DNA of 64,000 nt from Diphasiastrum complanatum. Lineage: Eukaryota > Streptophyta > Lycopodiopsida > Lycopodiales > Lycopodiaceae. Positions 35,061 through 46,371 of the stretch are shown piece by piece (within the stretch, counting starts at the first letter, position 1; the number at the start of each line of letters is the position of its first letter). The stretch lies in NCBI GenBank assembly GCA_029204225.1, contig CM055092.1, positions 38,947,800 through 39,011,799 on the forward strand, in the 5' to 3' direction. Below the pieces are notes generated by a model, which had not been told where the DNA came from, did not search any database, and saw nothing but the letters and a program-made list of their open reading frames with translations. A program made the translations under genes and the position numbers.

Positions 35061-35412
35061 AATAAGCGTCGAGTAACCTCACGCGCAAGTAACGGGACCA
35101 ACGAGGCCCCACACGAGGAAGTCTTGTCTGGCTCTGAAAGTATTGCTTCCTCCGTTTTTGCCATCCCACCTCCCCCATTACAATTCCTTCCACTCACAAA
35201 GTTAAAAGTAATATATGTGTACTCTCCCATTTTGTGAGACACAAGATTTTTGTGCATGAAAAACCTATCCAATGTCCATCGCAATGGGGTAGAGTTGTTG
35301 ATCGACATCGGAAAGGTGTGGGCTCGAATCCAGATCACTGTGTATTGACGTTTAAGGAGCTTAGCTCCGTAAATGGCATTGCCAAGTTGTATATAACGAC
35401 CACTAGTTACTT
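35061..35412. repeat. tandem duplication upstream of ARF, copy 2 (352 bp)
   Basis: Head-to-tail with copy 1, starting again at AATAAGCGTCGAGTAACC. Both copies contain a Pol III B-box-like GGCTCGAATCC. Confidence 0.95.
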
Positions 35413-35540
35413 AACATGTATGCAAAAGAAAAAGAAAAAAATCTCTTCAATGATGTCATGGAGGCCCTCGTGGAGGAGGGCCTACCACTCGCACATTGCC
35501 CATTTCGTTACCTTAAGCCAATCTTAAAAATTATTAATAG

Positions 35541-35830
35541 GAGAGAGATGTTCTTTTTCCACGACAGAAACTAGCTACTGCTAGATCTATGTTTCTTCCT
35601 TGATACGCGCCTCACTAAGTGCTCTGTTCAAGAAACTGTATACTCTGTATAAAGTCCGTTTGTATCCTTCGTTGATCCTTTATGTGATCAATCCAGGGAT
35701 CTGATTAAAGTAAAAGATCTAATAAAAAGAAACTGCATTAGCCTTAAACAAAATTGATTCCAGTTTTTTGTCATTGTCCTCCGTGAATGCTAGTCGCCTT
35801 ATGCCCGTTGCACACTGCCTTCACGTTGCA
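35541..35830 (-). repeat. 3' LTR of Copia L (partial)
   Basis: Closely matches 37594-37890 over about 290 bases: GACAGAAACTAGCTACT, GTGATCAATCCAGGGATC and GCATTAGCC. Adjoins the coding end of L near 35842. The outer edge breaks at 35541, about 340 bases short of the full right-hand LTR. Confidence 0.8.
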
Positions 35831-35846
35831 AACCTTCGTGTTTTTG

Positions 35847-37190
35847 CTAAAGGACATTTTTTGCGACTTTAAGAGGTGGTGTCAGGTTCGCATCCTTGAT
35901 GTTCACTCCCATGAATGCGTTGTACTGGCTTGCTTTGTATAGCACTAGTGGGTTCATGTCGCATAGTCTCCTGTGCCATAGAACGTCTGTAGATTCATGG
36001 ACTTGATGAGCCTCCTCTGTCGATGGGCGTACTTTCAGGTGATACAAGTTTTCTCTTCGTCTGCCTTGTGTGATGAGTGTACTGGAGCTGGCATCAATCA
36101 CATTGCACGTCTGATCTATGAATGTCACACGCATGTCTGCATTTGCTATTCTAGTGATTGATAGCAGATCTTTCTACAGTGTGGGCACATACAAGACATC
36201 ATCCAGTCTTATATCTCTGCCATTGGTACTCATCCAAAGTGCTCCAGTGCCACTTACTTCATGTCGTGATCCATCTCCTAGAACGATATATTTGGAGGAG
36301 TCGGTTTGTCGAAAGTCGGCGATCATCTGCCTTGTCGTCAGAAAGTGTGACGTGGCTCCTGAGTCAAGAACTATGTCTTGAACATCGGATGTGGATAATG
36401 CGCTTATATCAGTGCACAAATAAGTAGTAGGATTTTTGCTAGCTCAGTCTTTAGCAATCTTTGAGAATTCAGACTCCTCCACGTATGATGTGTTGTTAGT
36501 GCTCTCCTTCCTGCTCTGCGTCTTCTTGTTTCTTGGATTGTTGTGACAATCCATGATTGCATGACCTTTCTTATGACAATGTATACACAACCTTTGGATT
36601 CAACCAACATTTATCCACTGTGTGGCCATCACGTCTGCATCTCTCGCATGTCTTCTTGTCGTTGCCTTGTTGTTTGTTCCTTCCTTTCGATCTACTTTCT
36701 TGAGTTCTCTGCTAGTTTTGATCTGTTCTCTTTGTCGACTCCCTCTTAGGTTGAGACTTTTTCTTCGACTGGTCTTGGTTTTTCATCTTCCTAATGAAGC
36801 TGGTGAGATCTTTGTCGTCACATCTTAGATAGGTAAGCTGATCTTCTAGAGGCATTATCTGATTTCAAGACTTGGTTTGAAATCTGTTGATGAGTGTATC
36901 CCACATCTCTCTAGCACTAGAGAGTGATGTGAGGTCAAGGGTAATGTTGTCTTTGATGGAAGAGGAGATGACGGCTACTGCTTCGTCGTTCTTCTCTTTC
37001 CACTCCCGAAGATCTTTGTCTATGCTAGCTGGCATCTCTTTGGTGCCATCCACCCACGGCCATAATGCTTCTCCTCTCGGGATTAGCGATGTCTTCACTT
37101 TTCAGGCAAAAAAGTTTGATCCATTTGTTTCAAGTACCGTGCATATCTTTGATTGGATGTTGGGAATGGAAGTCATAGTCTCAGTGACGA
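35847..37190 (-). pseudogene. Copia L gag-protease-pre-integrase, short element
   Basis: Minus-strand Copia coding region holding only the first part of a polyprotein. Gag (37190-36680): IPRGEALWPWVDGTKEMPAS, SSAREMWDTLINRFQTKS, stop. Zinc knuckle near 36640: CERCRRDGHTVDKC, intact CX2CX4HX4C. Protease (36174-36419): DIVLDSGATSHF and YIVLGDGSRHEVSGTGAL. GAG-pre-integrase (35847-36134): NLYHLKVRPS, DVLWHRRLCDMN. Then a stop and, within a few bases, the 3' LTR. Integrase, RT and RNase H are missing altogether. Either a deletion derivative or a non-autonomous family; several stops separate the parts. Confidence 0.8.
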
Positions 37191-37229
37191 GGCTCTAATA
37201 AGCCAACTTGGCTCTGATAAACCTTTTTG

Positions 37230-37241
37230 GCTCTGATACCA
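37230..37241 (-). other. primer binding site of Copia L
   Basis: GCTCTGATACCA on the plus strand (TGGTATCAGAGC on the minus). Related strings GCTCTGATAA and GCTTTGATGCCA lie 19 bases to the left and about 30 bases to the right. The expected TG LTR start is not at 37242. Confidence 0.65.
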
Positions 37242-37890
37242 CTATTGGAATCGTACGCTAGCTTTGATGCCACTGATTAAATCTAAACATGCAAGGATTC
37301 CGATGAAGCTTAGATGGAGCTGATCTATCGGATAAGGCTACTGCCTCAACCCGTCATCAATCATCCTCCGAACGGTAGACAACTATTGCTAATATGACTA
37401 TAAGTTTATAAACAATAGATAATGTCTTAATGACAGCAGAAATATATCTACTGATAAAATTGAACAAGCATCACAGCATTCACAGATTACACATTGAGCA
37501 AAAAAGATGTACGCATCTATATTATCAGAAACAAGTGTACATGGAAAATTCTTTCTTGAGCTCTGTTTGTTTTCCAGATCAGCGCGTCGGCATGAGAGAG
37601 ATATTCTCTTCCCACGACAGAAACTAGCTACTACTAGATCTATGTTTCTTCCTTGATATGCACCTCACTAAGTGCTCCGATCAGGAAAGTGTATACTCTG
37701 TATGTATTCTGTTTGCATCCTTTGTTGATCGTTTATGTGATCAATCCAGGGATCTGATTAAACTAAAAGATCTATTCAAAAGAAAATGCATTAGCCCTAA
37801 ACAAAACTGATTCCAATTTTCTGTCATTGTCCTCTGTGAATGCTAGCTGCCTTCTGCCCGTTGCACAGTGCCTTCATGTTGTAGACCTTT
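37242..37890 (-). repeat. 5' LTR of Copia L
   Basis: Adjoins the primer site. Its outer 300 bases (37594-37890) match the left LTR; the inner part has no partner because the left copy is truncated. Confidence 0.65.
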
Positions 37891-38600
37891 TGGAGTAAAG
37901 CAAAACTAGATCATTCAAATGAGTAACACCAAACATTGTGCTTTTTTGGCCCTGCAACTGATATGTCCTTTTTTGTGTGATAGTGCAAAACTCAATATAC
38001 AAAACCTAGACATACAAACTCATCATCATCATCAATCGACTTGTTATAAAACTTGAACTACTAGACAATGTGGCTTTCATTATCCATGACCACCAATGCC
38101 ATACACCACTATTTTACATCCATATTTAGAAGCAGAAACAAATAAAAAGAACCTTTATTAGAATATATATCGTGTTATCAAAGAAAAAATAAGTTCTACC
38201 GATACAATAAAACATATAGATTTTTTGACATGGTTTGTTGCATTGCAAATACCGCTGGTTCATTATATACAAGCAATAAAAAGCAGCTTAAAAAAACCAA
38301 CAATATTTCTAAAATGCAATCCAAAAGACATATACACAAATAGTTTCAATCCATGCATAAGTCAACTTTGGAACGTAAACATGGATTTGCAATAATATTC
38401 TTGACCCATATGTAGCTGCAAGTTATTGTACATCATATTTGACAAAAATTGATACCTCACTTTCGCAATCTTCAAAATGTGCATCTACAAAATCTTTGTA
38501 TCAAAATGTAGATACATTTACAAGACTAAAAAACATGAGAACTGCATATTTAAATGCACACCAAATGAGTGCACAACTTGCATTATTTACTGTATTTTCA
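37891..38600. other. intergenic, no gene recognised
   Basis: AT-rich. The right part may already belong to the LTR of Copia M, whose start could not be placed. Confidence 0.4.
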
Positions 38601-39175
38601 TTACCTTTACATGTCTTCATAAGATCATTTACATATATTGATACAAATCCCGAATCAACATGAGCATTTGTTATTATAAAAAAAGAATTGGAATTTTTCA
38701 TCCCGATTCAACAGATAGACGATATCCAACCAAAATTGAAAAATATCTCTCTCGACCTATTGACTACTCAAACCTTTGTTTAGCATAATTCATTTCTGCA
38801 TATCAATTAGCATCATCACAAACATACAAACGTTGAAAATCTCAAATTATTAGATTCATATCTAATGATGAATCAAGCTTTGGTTGTCATAATGTCAAAA
38901 TTGGATCTCATGCATTTTGCTTGTAATTGTTTTCTCTCTCTAACTTGAGATTGGTGTCTTCTTCATACATGATTTTGGTTATGTATTCTCTCTTTTTGTG
39001 AGGAGTTAGAATTGCTTTGATCTGTAGCATTCTAGATTGTGCTCTTGCCTTAGATTTGTTGGTAGATTGCAGGGTTGCTCTACAGGTGATCTGTGTGCCA
39101 CCACAAAGCATGGTCAAGATCATTCACACATTTGTTTTGGTTCCCCACACGTGTGAAGTTGCTGGATTTTTCACA
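38601..39175 (+). repeat. 5' LTR of Copia M (start approximate)
   Basis: Ends GGATTTTTCACA at 39175, directly before the primer site. CACACGTGTG lies at 39146-39155. Strings such as TCTCTCTCTAACTTG resemble the E LTR. The left end is a guess. Confidence 0.55.
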
Positions 39176-39187
39176 TGGTATCAGAGC
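39176..39187 (+). other. primer binding site of Copia M
   Basis: TGGTATCAGAGC, perfect Met-tRNA-type site following the LTR end TTCACA. Confidence 0.88.
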
Positions 39188-39872
39188 CATACCATCCTTT
39201 GAATGCTACTAACATCAGGTGTATGAAGATTTTTCTATCAATTCAAGCTAGGAAGCTGTTTAGCAGTGTTTTGCTATCTTTTCTTGAACAGTTTTTTGGT
39301 GAATGAGGTTAGAACTGATATTTTCAGTCCAGAATAGAGGATGTACAGAATTCTGACTTTTCACACGTGTGAAAACTAGAATACATCATTTCACTCTATC
39401 TCCTTTATGTTAGATCCAAAGGTACTGACATTATAGCTTGTTGAAAAGCTAGAAGAGCCCTATTTCCATTGCAATTGGTTTCAATTCATTCTGATGAGCC
39501 TAGTAGGAGTTATAAGCTCTTAAAGAGGAGTAGGGAGAGACCCAAAGCCCGAGTGACATTTTTTGAACTGATTATATTGCATGCATGATTCATTATTCAC
39601 AGATTTGGTACTCAATCTGAGATAGAATTGGATAAGACAAGTGTTTGTTGTCATAGTCACATCATTTAACACAAAGGGTTGTGTTTCGAGTTGAATGTAT
39701 GTTTCTAGAGTGTTTTTCATTCATTTAAAACTCGTGGGAAAATTTGACATCAGAATTGTAAGTGCTTCATCAGTTGATAGAGGCTAGATCCAAATTCAAG
39801 TTGATTGATTTTATGTTGTGAGACACATTCAATTCCATTTTGTTGTCCAGTTTACAAGAGTCTTCACATTCA

Positions 39873-40440
39873 TGGCATCTGTAGGAGATTTAATCTTTGA
39901 AGCTAGTGAGAGACTAGATACCTTCAACTATTCAGTTTGGAAGGATAGAATAGAATCTTTGTTGGTTCTTCATGGTGTAATTGACATTGTATCAGAAATT
40001 GAAGTTGAACCTAAAGCTTATGATGAGGCTCAGAGGTTCAAGAAGAGAGCAAAAATCACTCTACATATCATCAAGATCACTATCTCTGATGAGATGTTGA
40101 GAGAAATAAGTTCATGCACCTTTTACTCTTAAAAATCAGATCTTTTCTAGTTTCCAAAGAGTTAATGAAAGTGCTTCAAGTTTTGTAACGAGAGTTAAAG
40201 ATATTCACAAAGAGATAACATGCATAGGAGATACTCTAGAGAACAGTCAACTTGTTCAAGTAGTCCTGAATGGACTTAGAAAAGAGTATTCAGATTTTGT
40301 GCAAACTTATGCTATCATGGAGGAGTTACCAACTATGGAGACTCTACATGATGTTCTTATTGCTGAAGAATGCAGGCAAAAGAACAAGCTGCTGAAGATC
40401 AACAAACTTTTAAGGAAGGTTGGTGGTTATGGCAAAGCTC
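39873..40440 (+). pseudogene. Copia M gag
   Basis: Starts MASVGDLIFEASERLDTFNY, SVWKDRIESLLVLHGVIDIV; homologous to Copia E gag (MASHRGYLLEASERLNTSSY). At about 40128 the segment equivalent to TKEAWDALKTIYEAK of E is deleted and a stop follows. Other frames continue with FVTRVKDIHKEITCIGDTLE, QLVQVVLNGLRKEYSDFV and TLHDVLIAEECRQKNKLL. The leader from the primer site is about 690 bases and holds another CACACGTGTG at 39362. Confidence 0.8.
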
Positions 40441-40969
40441 AGCAAATCACGTTTTTCTACGTAGGCATAGAATAGGTTTGGATCTAACAACCTATTGAGA
40501 GATGGAACAATCTGGGAGATGTCTGAGAAACCAACAATTACCAAGTTTCAAAATGGCTTATGATTGCTTCACACAAAAAGAACAATATTACTAGCAAGTG
40601 GATTGCAAACAAGGTTCAGTCTTTCATAATCACAGTTTTAAATCACTAAAGTGGCCTATGGTGAATAAAGTTTAATTGGCTTTTAAGGCGAACTGGCACC
40701 TCCTAGCCCCGACAGTCCCGGGAACTAGGGGCATAGGCCTCTTGAATAAATTTAAGTCCAACGTAAATCAATAAATAGACGAAGTTTCAATAAAAGTGCA
40801 ACCGACCATAATGGGCCATTTACGCATCAGTTTTAAGCAGTTCCGCATTGGCGTAGTAGCACGTGGCGATGATTTTCTGTCAAAAATAACTTGAAAAAGG
40901 GGTCCTTTTCCCCACAAACACTTAACAAACTATCACATGGCTCTCAATTGTAAGGTACTTAGCAACCTT
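40441..40969. other. unassigned insert within Copia M
   Basis: Between M gag and M protease; unlike Copia gag C-termini and locally GC-richer (CCCCGACAGTCCCGGGAACTA near 40709, split as CCCCGACAG and CCCGGGAACTA). No zinc knuckle or protease site found. Possibly a foreign insertion or rearranged DNA. Confidence 0.35.
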
Positions 40970-41415
40970 TCAAATGCATATTAAGATCCACTAATGATTT
41001 GGACATTGAAAATGTACTCTATGTTTCTAATCTTCCTAGGAGCTTGCTTGGTGTTGGGCAACTAATGGATAGTGGTTTAGATGTTCATTTTAAGGAAGAT
41101 GTTTGCTCTATTATGATACTTGCATTGTAAATGGATTTTAACAAAGGAGGCTATTCAAGATGCTAATGTGTTTTTTGGAAGTGTGAACATGGTTAAGAGG
41201 AGCTTACACAAGTGTAACTTTGGCATAAGAGGTTGGGCCACCCAACTTCAAATCAATGGAGATTCTATGCACAAAGGAGCTTGCACTTGGCCTTCCAAAA
41301 GCATTTTCAAAGTGTGGAAATAATTGTGAGACTTGTATCCTCTCAAAGGCTCGCAGGCAACCATTTGTAACTCTTCTACTAGATCTTCTAAGTCATTAGA
41401 TCTCATTCATAGTAG
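40970..41415 (+). pseudogene. Copia M protease end and pre-integrase
   Basis: DLDIENVLYVSNLPRSLLGV, GQLMDSGLDVHFKEDVCSI, then across frameshifts LWHKRLGHP, the GAG-pre-integrase signature, followed by KELALGLPKAFSKCGNNCE and KSLDLIHS leading into integrase. Breaks off near 41415. No integrase core, RT or 3' LTR. Confidence 0.65.
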
Positions 41416-41824
41416 ATTCAAAACTAGTTGAGTCTAATCCCTTGATCAGCCATGTCGAGTGATCAGCATCAAAATCACACATTAGGCATTGAATTTGAGC
41501 TATTCCAAGTGATAGGTACCAAATTCAAGCTATTTCGATGTCTTGAAGTCACTATTCTATTGGTTTTGTCACTCAATGGACAATCTCGAGTGATAAAGTC
41601 CAGAAATACAACTATCTTTAATGGTAGATAGCAAATTTGAGCTATCTGATGTGATAGGGATCAAATGTCAACAATAACTGGTGCAACAAAATATACTAGA
41701 TTTGAAACTAGTTGAGTCTAATAACTTGATGAACCATGTTGGGTGATAAGAAAAAAAATTACACAATGGGCATCAAATTTTGTCATTCCCAAATGATAGG
41801 CAACAAATTTAATCTATCTGGATG
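41414..41824. repeat. degenerate ~127-bp direct repeat (two copies)
   Basis: AGATT(C/T)(A/G)AAACTAGTTGAG at 41414 and 41698. Each copy runs on through GCATCAAAATxxCACA, GTGATAG and CAAATT(C/T)AA to CTAT(T/C)TxGATG. Copies end about 41541 and 41824; the spacer between has similar short motifs. Confidence 0.65.
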
Positions 41825-42270
41825 AAATCCCTCAAAGTTGATCACTCTATGCATTAGAGGAGTTTTGAGCACCAAAAGGGCCTTTTGTCAAGATGCTATT
41901 TTTGACTTTTCAACTATTCGACGTACACTTGGCCCAGTTATATATTTACACCTATGAAAGACCGTAACGTTGTTGCCAGTCGATTTCTTTTTTGGGACTT
42001 TCCGGTCATATTTTTATACAGTTCAAAACTCCCGCTGGGTAGGATCCTGACTTGTGATTTGACCGTAATTGCTGCCCGTGAGTTTCCTAAGTGCCCGGGA
42101 CCTAACATTTGTGGTTAAAGTAGGTCTATTTTGATCTAATCATAGTTAGACTAACATATATGACTTACAAAAGACCGCCAACATTTATTACAAATTTGGT
42201 TATTTATTTTCATAATGATTCAACTATATTTTGTTTTAGACTCTGTTGTTCATCTTCTTTTCGCTTTGCA
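41825..42270. other. upstream region of the 42.3-kb gene
   Basis: Mixed composition with GC-richer patches near 42030-42110. No TIR or promoter element could be established. Confidence 0.4.
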
Positions 42271-43445
42271 ATGGCTTCCGGAAGCCGTAATTACAAAGCA
42301 ATATTGTCTCAATTTTCGTTTCCGGTGTTGGTAACTACATAGGTCACTATAAGACATATTTCAATATGTCTTTTGATATTGAGAGGTTTGGATCAAAACA
42401 TAAATCATATTTTCCAGTGTTGTATAAGGAGTATTATGATAGTCTGAATCAGTCTATGTTGATCATGGATAATCTACGATTCATCCATTTCCATGACCTA
42501 GTACTTGCCCAACGATCTTCAAAGCAAAGCCACAACCGACGATTCACAAAAATCATGAGTGATTTTAAACGTGTGGTCCATTGTGACCAGCACAATCGAT
42601 CATGTCATTTTTTGCAGGAAGGCATGGGCTTTGTGTTTTATCTTTGTGCTCTTATTCCTAATGAGGCAAGAACTTCGACGCTTAGCATTGAGGGTGCCTC
42701 ATCATCAACTGATTCTGTGATATCAGAGTCAGCTATTGTTGATGACGCCTTGGGTGCTGACGAGGAGGCAAGATTGGCTTCAATGTACGACCCAGCCGAG
42801 TCTCGTGCATTGTCCATTTCTTCCTTATCTGACGTGAATCCATATGACAAAACCAAGACTCTCCTCGATTTGCCAATGTATTACATGAATAGTGTCGCAT
42901 ACCTCTCACTGAATGATGTTGGAGATGTTCTTAATTTGAGGGAGGACGAAATATTATCAATTTTGTCTAATTTCATCAAAGAATTCCAGGACTTCATAGA
43001 TCTCGACGGTGATGATGATGTACGTGCTTCTATTGATTACAAAGACAGAGATGAATGAATGGATGAGACTGAAGCACTGCAGTCAATCATGTCTGAAAGC
43101 AGGACATACCAGGCAAATTTGCCCGGTGAGGAGGAATTTCTGAAAATCCGGAACATATATGTGTCACAGTCTTCGGAAACTAGTCCATCCAGTGCTTCGA
43201 CGACCATTGTTGCTGGTCATGATCTACATACTGCTGCACTTATTGAAGCTGATGAGCGTGATCTGGTAGGTAAATCTGGTTTTATCTTAATGAGATTTTT
43301 ATTCAAATATAGTCATTTTGTTTTACAAGACATGTGACCTTTGCTCGTATTTTACAGGCTACTGTTGAGGTGGATGCCTTTGCAACAAGGCAGGGATATT
43401 TGAGAGAAGGCCAGGGATCACAACAAAGGGATTTGCATTCATCAT
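42271..43445 (+). pseudogene. unidentified acidic protein gene, decayed
   Basis: ATG at 42271 gives MASGSRNYKAILSQ; a one-base shift then joins FVSGVGNYIGHYKTYFN to a long open frame from 42366 (SFDIERFGSKHKSYFPVLYK, RFTKIMSDFKRVVHCDQHNR, CHFLQEGMGFVFYLCALIPN). The second half is Ser/Asp/Glu-rich (SISSLSDVNPYDKTKTLLDL, DLDGDDDVRASIDYKDRDE). TGA at 43056 is followed by the same frame staying open (MDETEALQSIMSESRTYQA), so it may replace Arg (CGA to TGA). A plausible intron runs from GTAGGTAAAT (about 43267) to TTTACAG (about 43357), after which ATVEVDAFATRQGYLREGQ ends at TAG. A further open stretch (43479-43751) is unassigned. No known domain. It converges with the transposase-like gene and may be its partner. 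Confidence 0.5.
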
Positions 43446-43821
43446 AGCAAACTTTCTTTAGATGCTACGACAATAATAATGGCAATTAAAGTGTTACCTT
43501 ATTTCTCGAACGGGCATAAATATCCTTTGAATACATATAAAATTATTTTTGTGAAGAGAGACATTGCCATAAAAGTGTTTGGCTATGTAGCTGAGGAAGT
43601 TCTGAAAAGGTCTTCCTCCTTAGTTGTTTTCTCTGGATACATTGACTTGAGCAAAAGAAGATCGATTGATTTTCTAGATCCATATGATAGAAAAAAAAAA
43701 TTTCATAACCACACAACAAAGCTGATCATTAAAGACAAAGAAAAACAATGATTTTGCCTTGCATTGTACTACACATGATGCAATATAATACATATACTTT
43801 TTTCGTCTGATATCATGAAAT

Positions 43822-46174
43822 TTACTTTGGGTTGACTCTTGCATCAATATTATTTTCATTTATCGCCTTTCTGAATTTTTGATAATTTGTTGATCTAATT
43901 TTATATCGGATTTGAATACGCCTATAGAACCATTGAAATAGCTGGATGATGTAACTATTTTTCTGAGATGTTCCACCATGTTGTGTATTTCGATGAAATG
44001 CTGCTCTGGCTTGCCAATGCGATTTCTCCATTCCTTGTGATGACCAAATACTTAGACTGTTGTAAGCTTTTGCAAAAAAATGATGCATGCTGTTGTAGAA
44101 TGTGCTGCAATATCAGAGATACAAATATTGTCATATTAATCATTTTAAATTTAGCATATGTGCAATGAGATTATAAATCGAAGACTTAGTTACATTGAAA
44201 AGAGATTTACCATATAATGCGTAATATGATCTTCACCCCAGGCGTCTTTAACTGCATCCACAAACTCAATTGTTGATTTCTCAATTAGTAGGACATCAGT
44301 ATCAGATAGTTTATCTTTTCTAAGCAATTTGACCATGTTGTCAAGCTTTGTCCAGACTTCAACTTTTTTAATCCTCATTGTTCATTTTTCTTCAAAATCC
44401 TTTGTGGCATTGAGTACATCTATCCAAATTGAGTACTGGATTTTAGTTGGTTTTGCAGAATGATTTGATAAGAAACGACGAGCTTTGGATCCTCTTATAC
44501 TTGGTTTGCATGGGATGTTTCCCGTTTTTCCTTAAAGCTTCTCGTCCTTTTGTATTTTAATATGTCCTTTATGAAGTCCCGCTTTTGATAAAACTTCTTC
44601 CAATCGAGCTATTGCCTTTTTGGCTAATGACTCTGGCTTAGTATTCCAAGCAAACCAAATATGAAGGTATATCAATTTTTCGATAATTCTAACCTCTCCA
44701 TGTAGTGTACAAATGTGAACATTTTTAATCGGAATCGGTAATACTGGTTTCCGAGTCGGATCTTCTATATCCCTTGAAACTCTCGTGCTCTTCGACACGT
44801 CATGTGTAGTTTTCATGCAATAGAGGCATGGATGTTTTGAATTTGTTCCATGTGAGACGTTGAACATGCACTTCAACAACTTCAGGTCTCCAGCCAAATG
44901 CCATTCCACCTTAAAATCACCTATTCCAGGAACATTCAGTGGTGTGTCGCTCATATGATTCTGAATTATCTCTGGATATTCTGTTTTACTAAAAATCCAA
45001 AATAGAATGTCACACAAAATCATGAACTATTTTAGGAGAATTGAACTAAGACCTATAATAATAGAACAATATAAGCTTAAAACACAAAACCATTAATTCT
45101 TGAAATGAATTAGTTGCTAGTACTCAATAGAATATATTTAAACCTGGGAAGCTGCCAACCACCAAATATTATTTTCGGATTGCACACTGAAATCAAGACT
45201 CTCCGAGTTTATCGTATTGCTTAATGTTCCATTCATAATTGTAACACTAACCCTTTCCAGCTTTTGTCCCTTTATTACTACTGATTCATCTAACTTGAGA
45301 ACCAATATCAATTTTTCAACACTTTCATTTGTGATTCCATAAAACTTTACAATAAATCTCAGTATATGATTCAGATCTACAAACATATTGTTGGTAAAAT
45401 CATATGACAAAGTGCCATGTTTGAGTTATAAATTTCATTTATATGGTAAGGAATACCAATGATGTTTTGCAGACCCCTGTTTAACACATCCCTCTCTAAT
45501 TTGGTTTGAAAGGGATGGGGAATAGGAAATTTTTTTAAGTGTACTTGTCCAAATGCCTCTTTGATAATTTTAAACATTGTGTCATATGCATCCCTGCTAA
45601 TACCAAAATAATCACATGCCCCTTGTATCAATTTTTGGTCAATGATCTTGCCGACTTAGCCCATAAGCGCCTCTGCAATCTTGGGCTTGATTCGAGAATA
45701 TCGTTGATTTCCAAGTAGACTCGTTGTTGACTTGGCTGTAAGTACTGCACTCAAAGACATTCCAATCATGTCCTTGTCTTTCAGATTTTCATTGGTGACT
45801 AAAGCTGATCTGCAAAAGAAAAATAAGATTTAGAAAAAAAACAATTCACAACCATTGAGTGCTAGATGAAACAAAACACATGAATAGTTTAAAACATAAT
45901 CTTACTTGGAAGCATATATTCTTTTTTTCCGTTGACCCCCACTTGTTGAAAGCTCATCAATACTTTTTAAAATAACTCTTTTTCGTTTATTGTTCAGTAT
46001 TTTCTTTCGTAATGTGTTTACTTCTACATTCATTTGACAATATGAGGTACGCAATGTTTGTACAATTAGTTTCATATTGTCAGTTTCTTGGTTGAGGTTT
46101 AATATAATATCTTGCAAACGAGAATTATCTATCTTCAAGATTTCATTCTCTTCTTTTGTTTGCAAAAATACCAT
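43822..46174 (-). pseudogene. transposase-like gene of an unassigned DNA transposon, four exons
   Basis: Four exons on the minus strand with GT-AG sites: 45906-46174, 45144-45809, 44211-44988 and 43822-44104. Exon 1 is coiled coil plus a basic KRKRVILK segment. Exon 2 has NQRYSRIKPKIAEALMG, stop, then GACDYFGISRDAYDTMFKII, later LILVLKLDESVVIKGQKLER. Exon 3 has EWHLAGDLKLLKCMF, then CLYC, LPIPIKNVHICTLHGEVRII, and stops at KDEKL-TAA and EEK-TGA. Exon 4 has HHFFAKAYNSLSIWSSQGME, KSHWQARAAFH, TQHGG, then YIIQLFQWFYRRIQIR. Asp in GDLK, a CxxC knuckle and Glu in GMEKSH recall DDE transposases with a zinc-binding insert. It matches none of the plant superfamilies I can recall. A frameshift near 45415 and the stops show decay; the 5' end is cut at 46175 by Copia N. 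Confidence 0.55.
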
Positions 46175-46177
46175 GCA

Positions 46178-46359
46178 TTAAATGTAGGTTCAGAGGTGCC
46201 CACACATGTGGATAGTATGGATTTGGACCCCTACCAAGTTTGGGATCAAATCTCCTCACCAAAATCAAGATTCTAGCTTGCTCTCTCAATACTTTTTTAG
46301 CACCAAAACTTGCTAAAAATGAATTTGCATTAGATCAATGGCTTATGCTCTTGTATTTG
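46178..46359 (-). other. leader fragment of Copia N
   Basis: Sequence between the primer site and the truncation point; no coding content survives. Confidence 0.5.
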
Positions 46360-46371
46360 GCTTTGATACCA
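46360..46371 (-). other. primer binding site of Copia N
   Basis: GCTTTGATACCA on the plus strand is TGGTATCAAAGC on the minus, one mismatch from the standard site, abutting an LTR. Confidence 0.8.

Noticed and set aside
34558-35338. Minus-strand frames of 142 and 95 codons upstream of ARF
   Set aside because: They are the same non-coding sequence read in both tandem copies; no recognisable protein.
42271-43445. Assignment of the acidic protein gene to a known retroelement gag
   Set aside because: No zinc knuckle, no UBN2-type pattern and an apparent intron; left unassigned.
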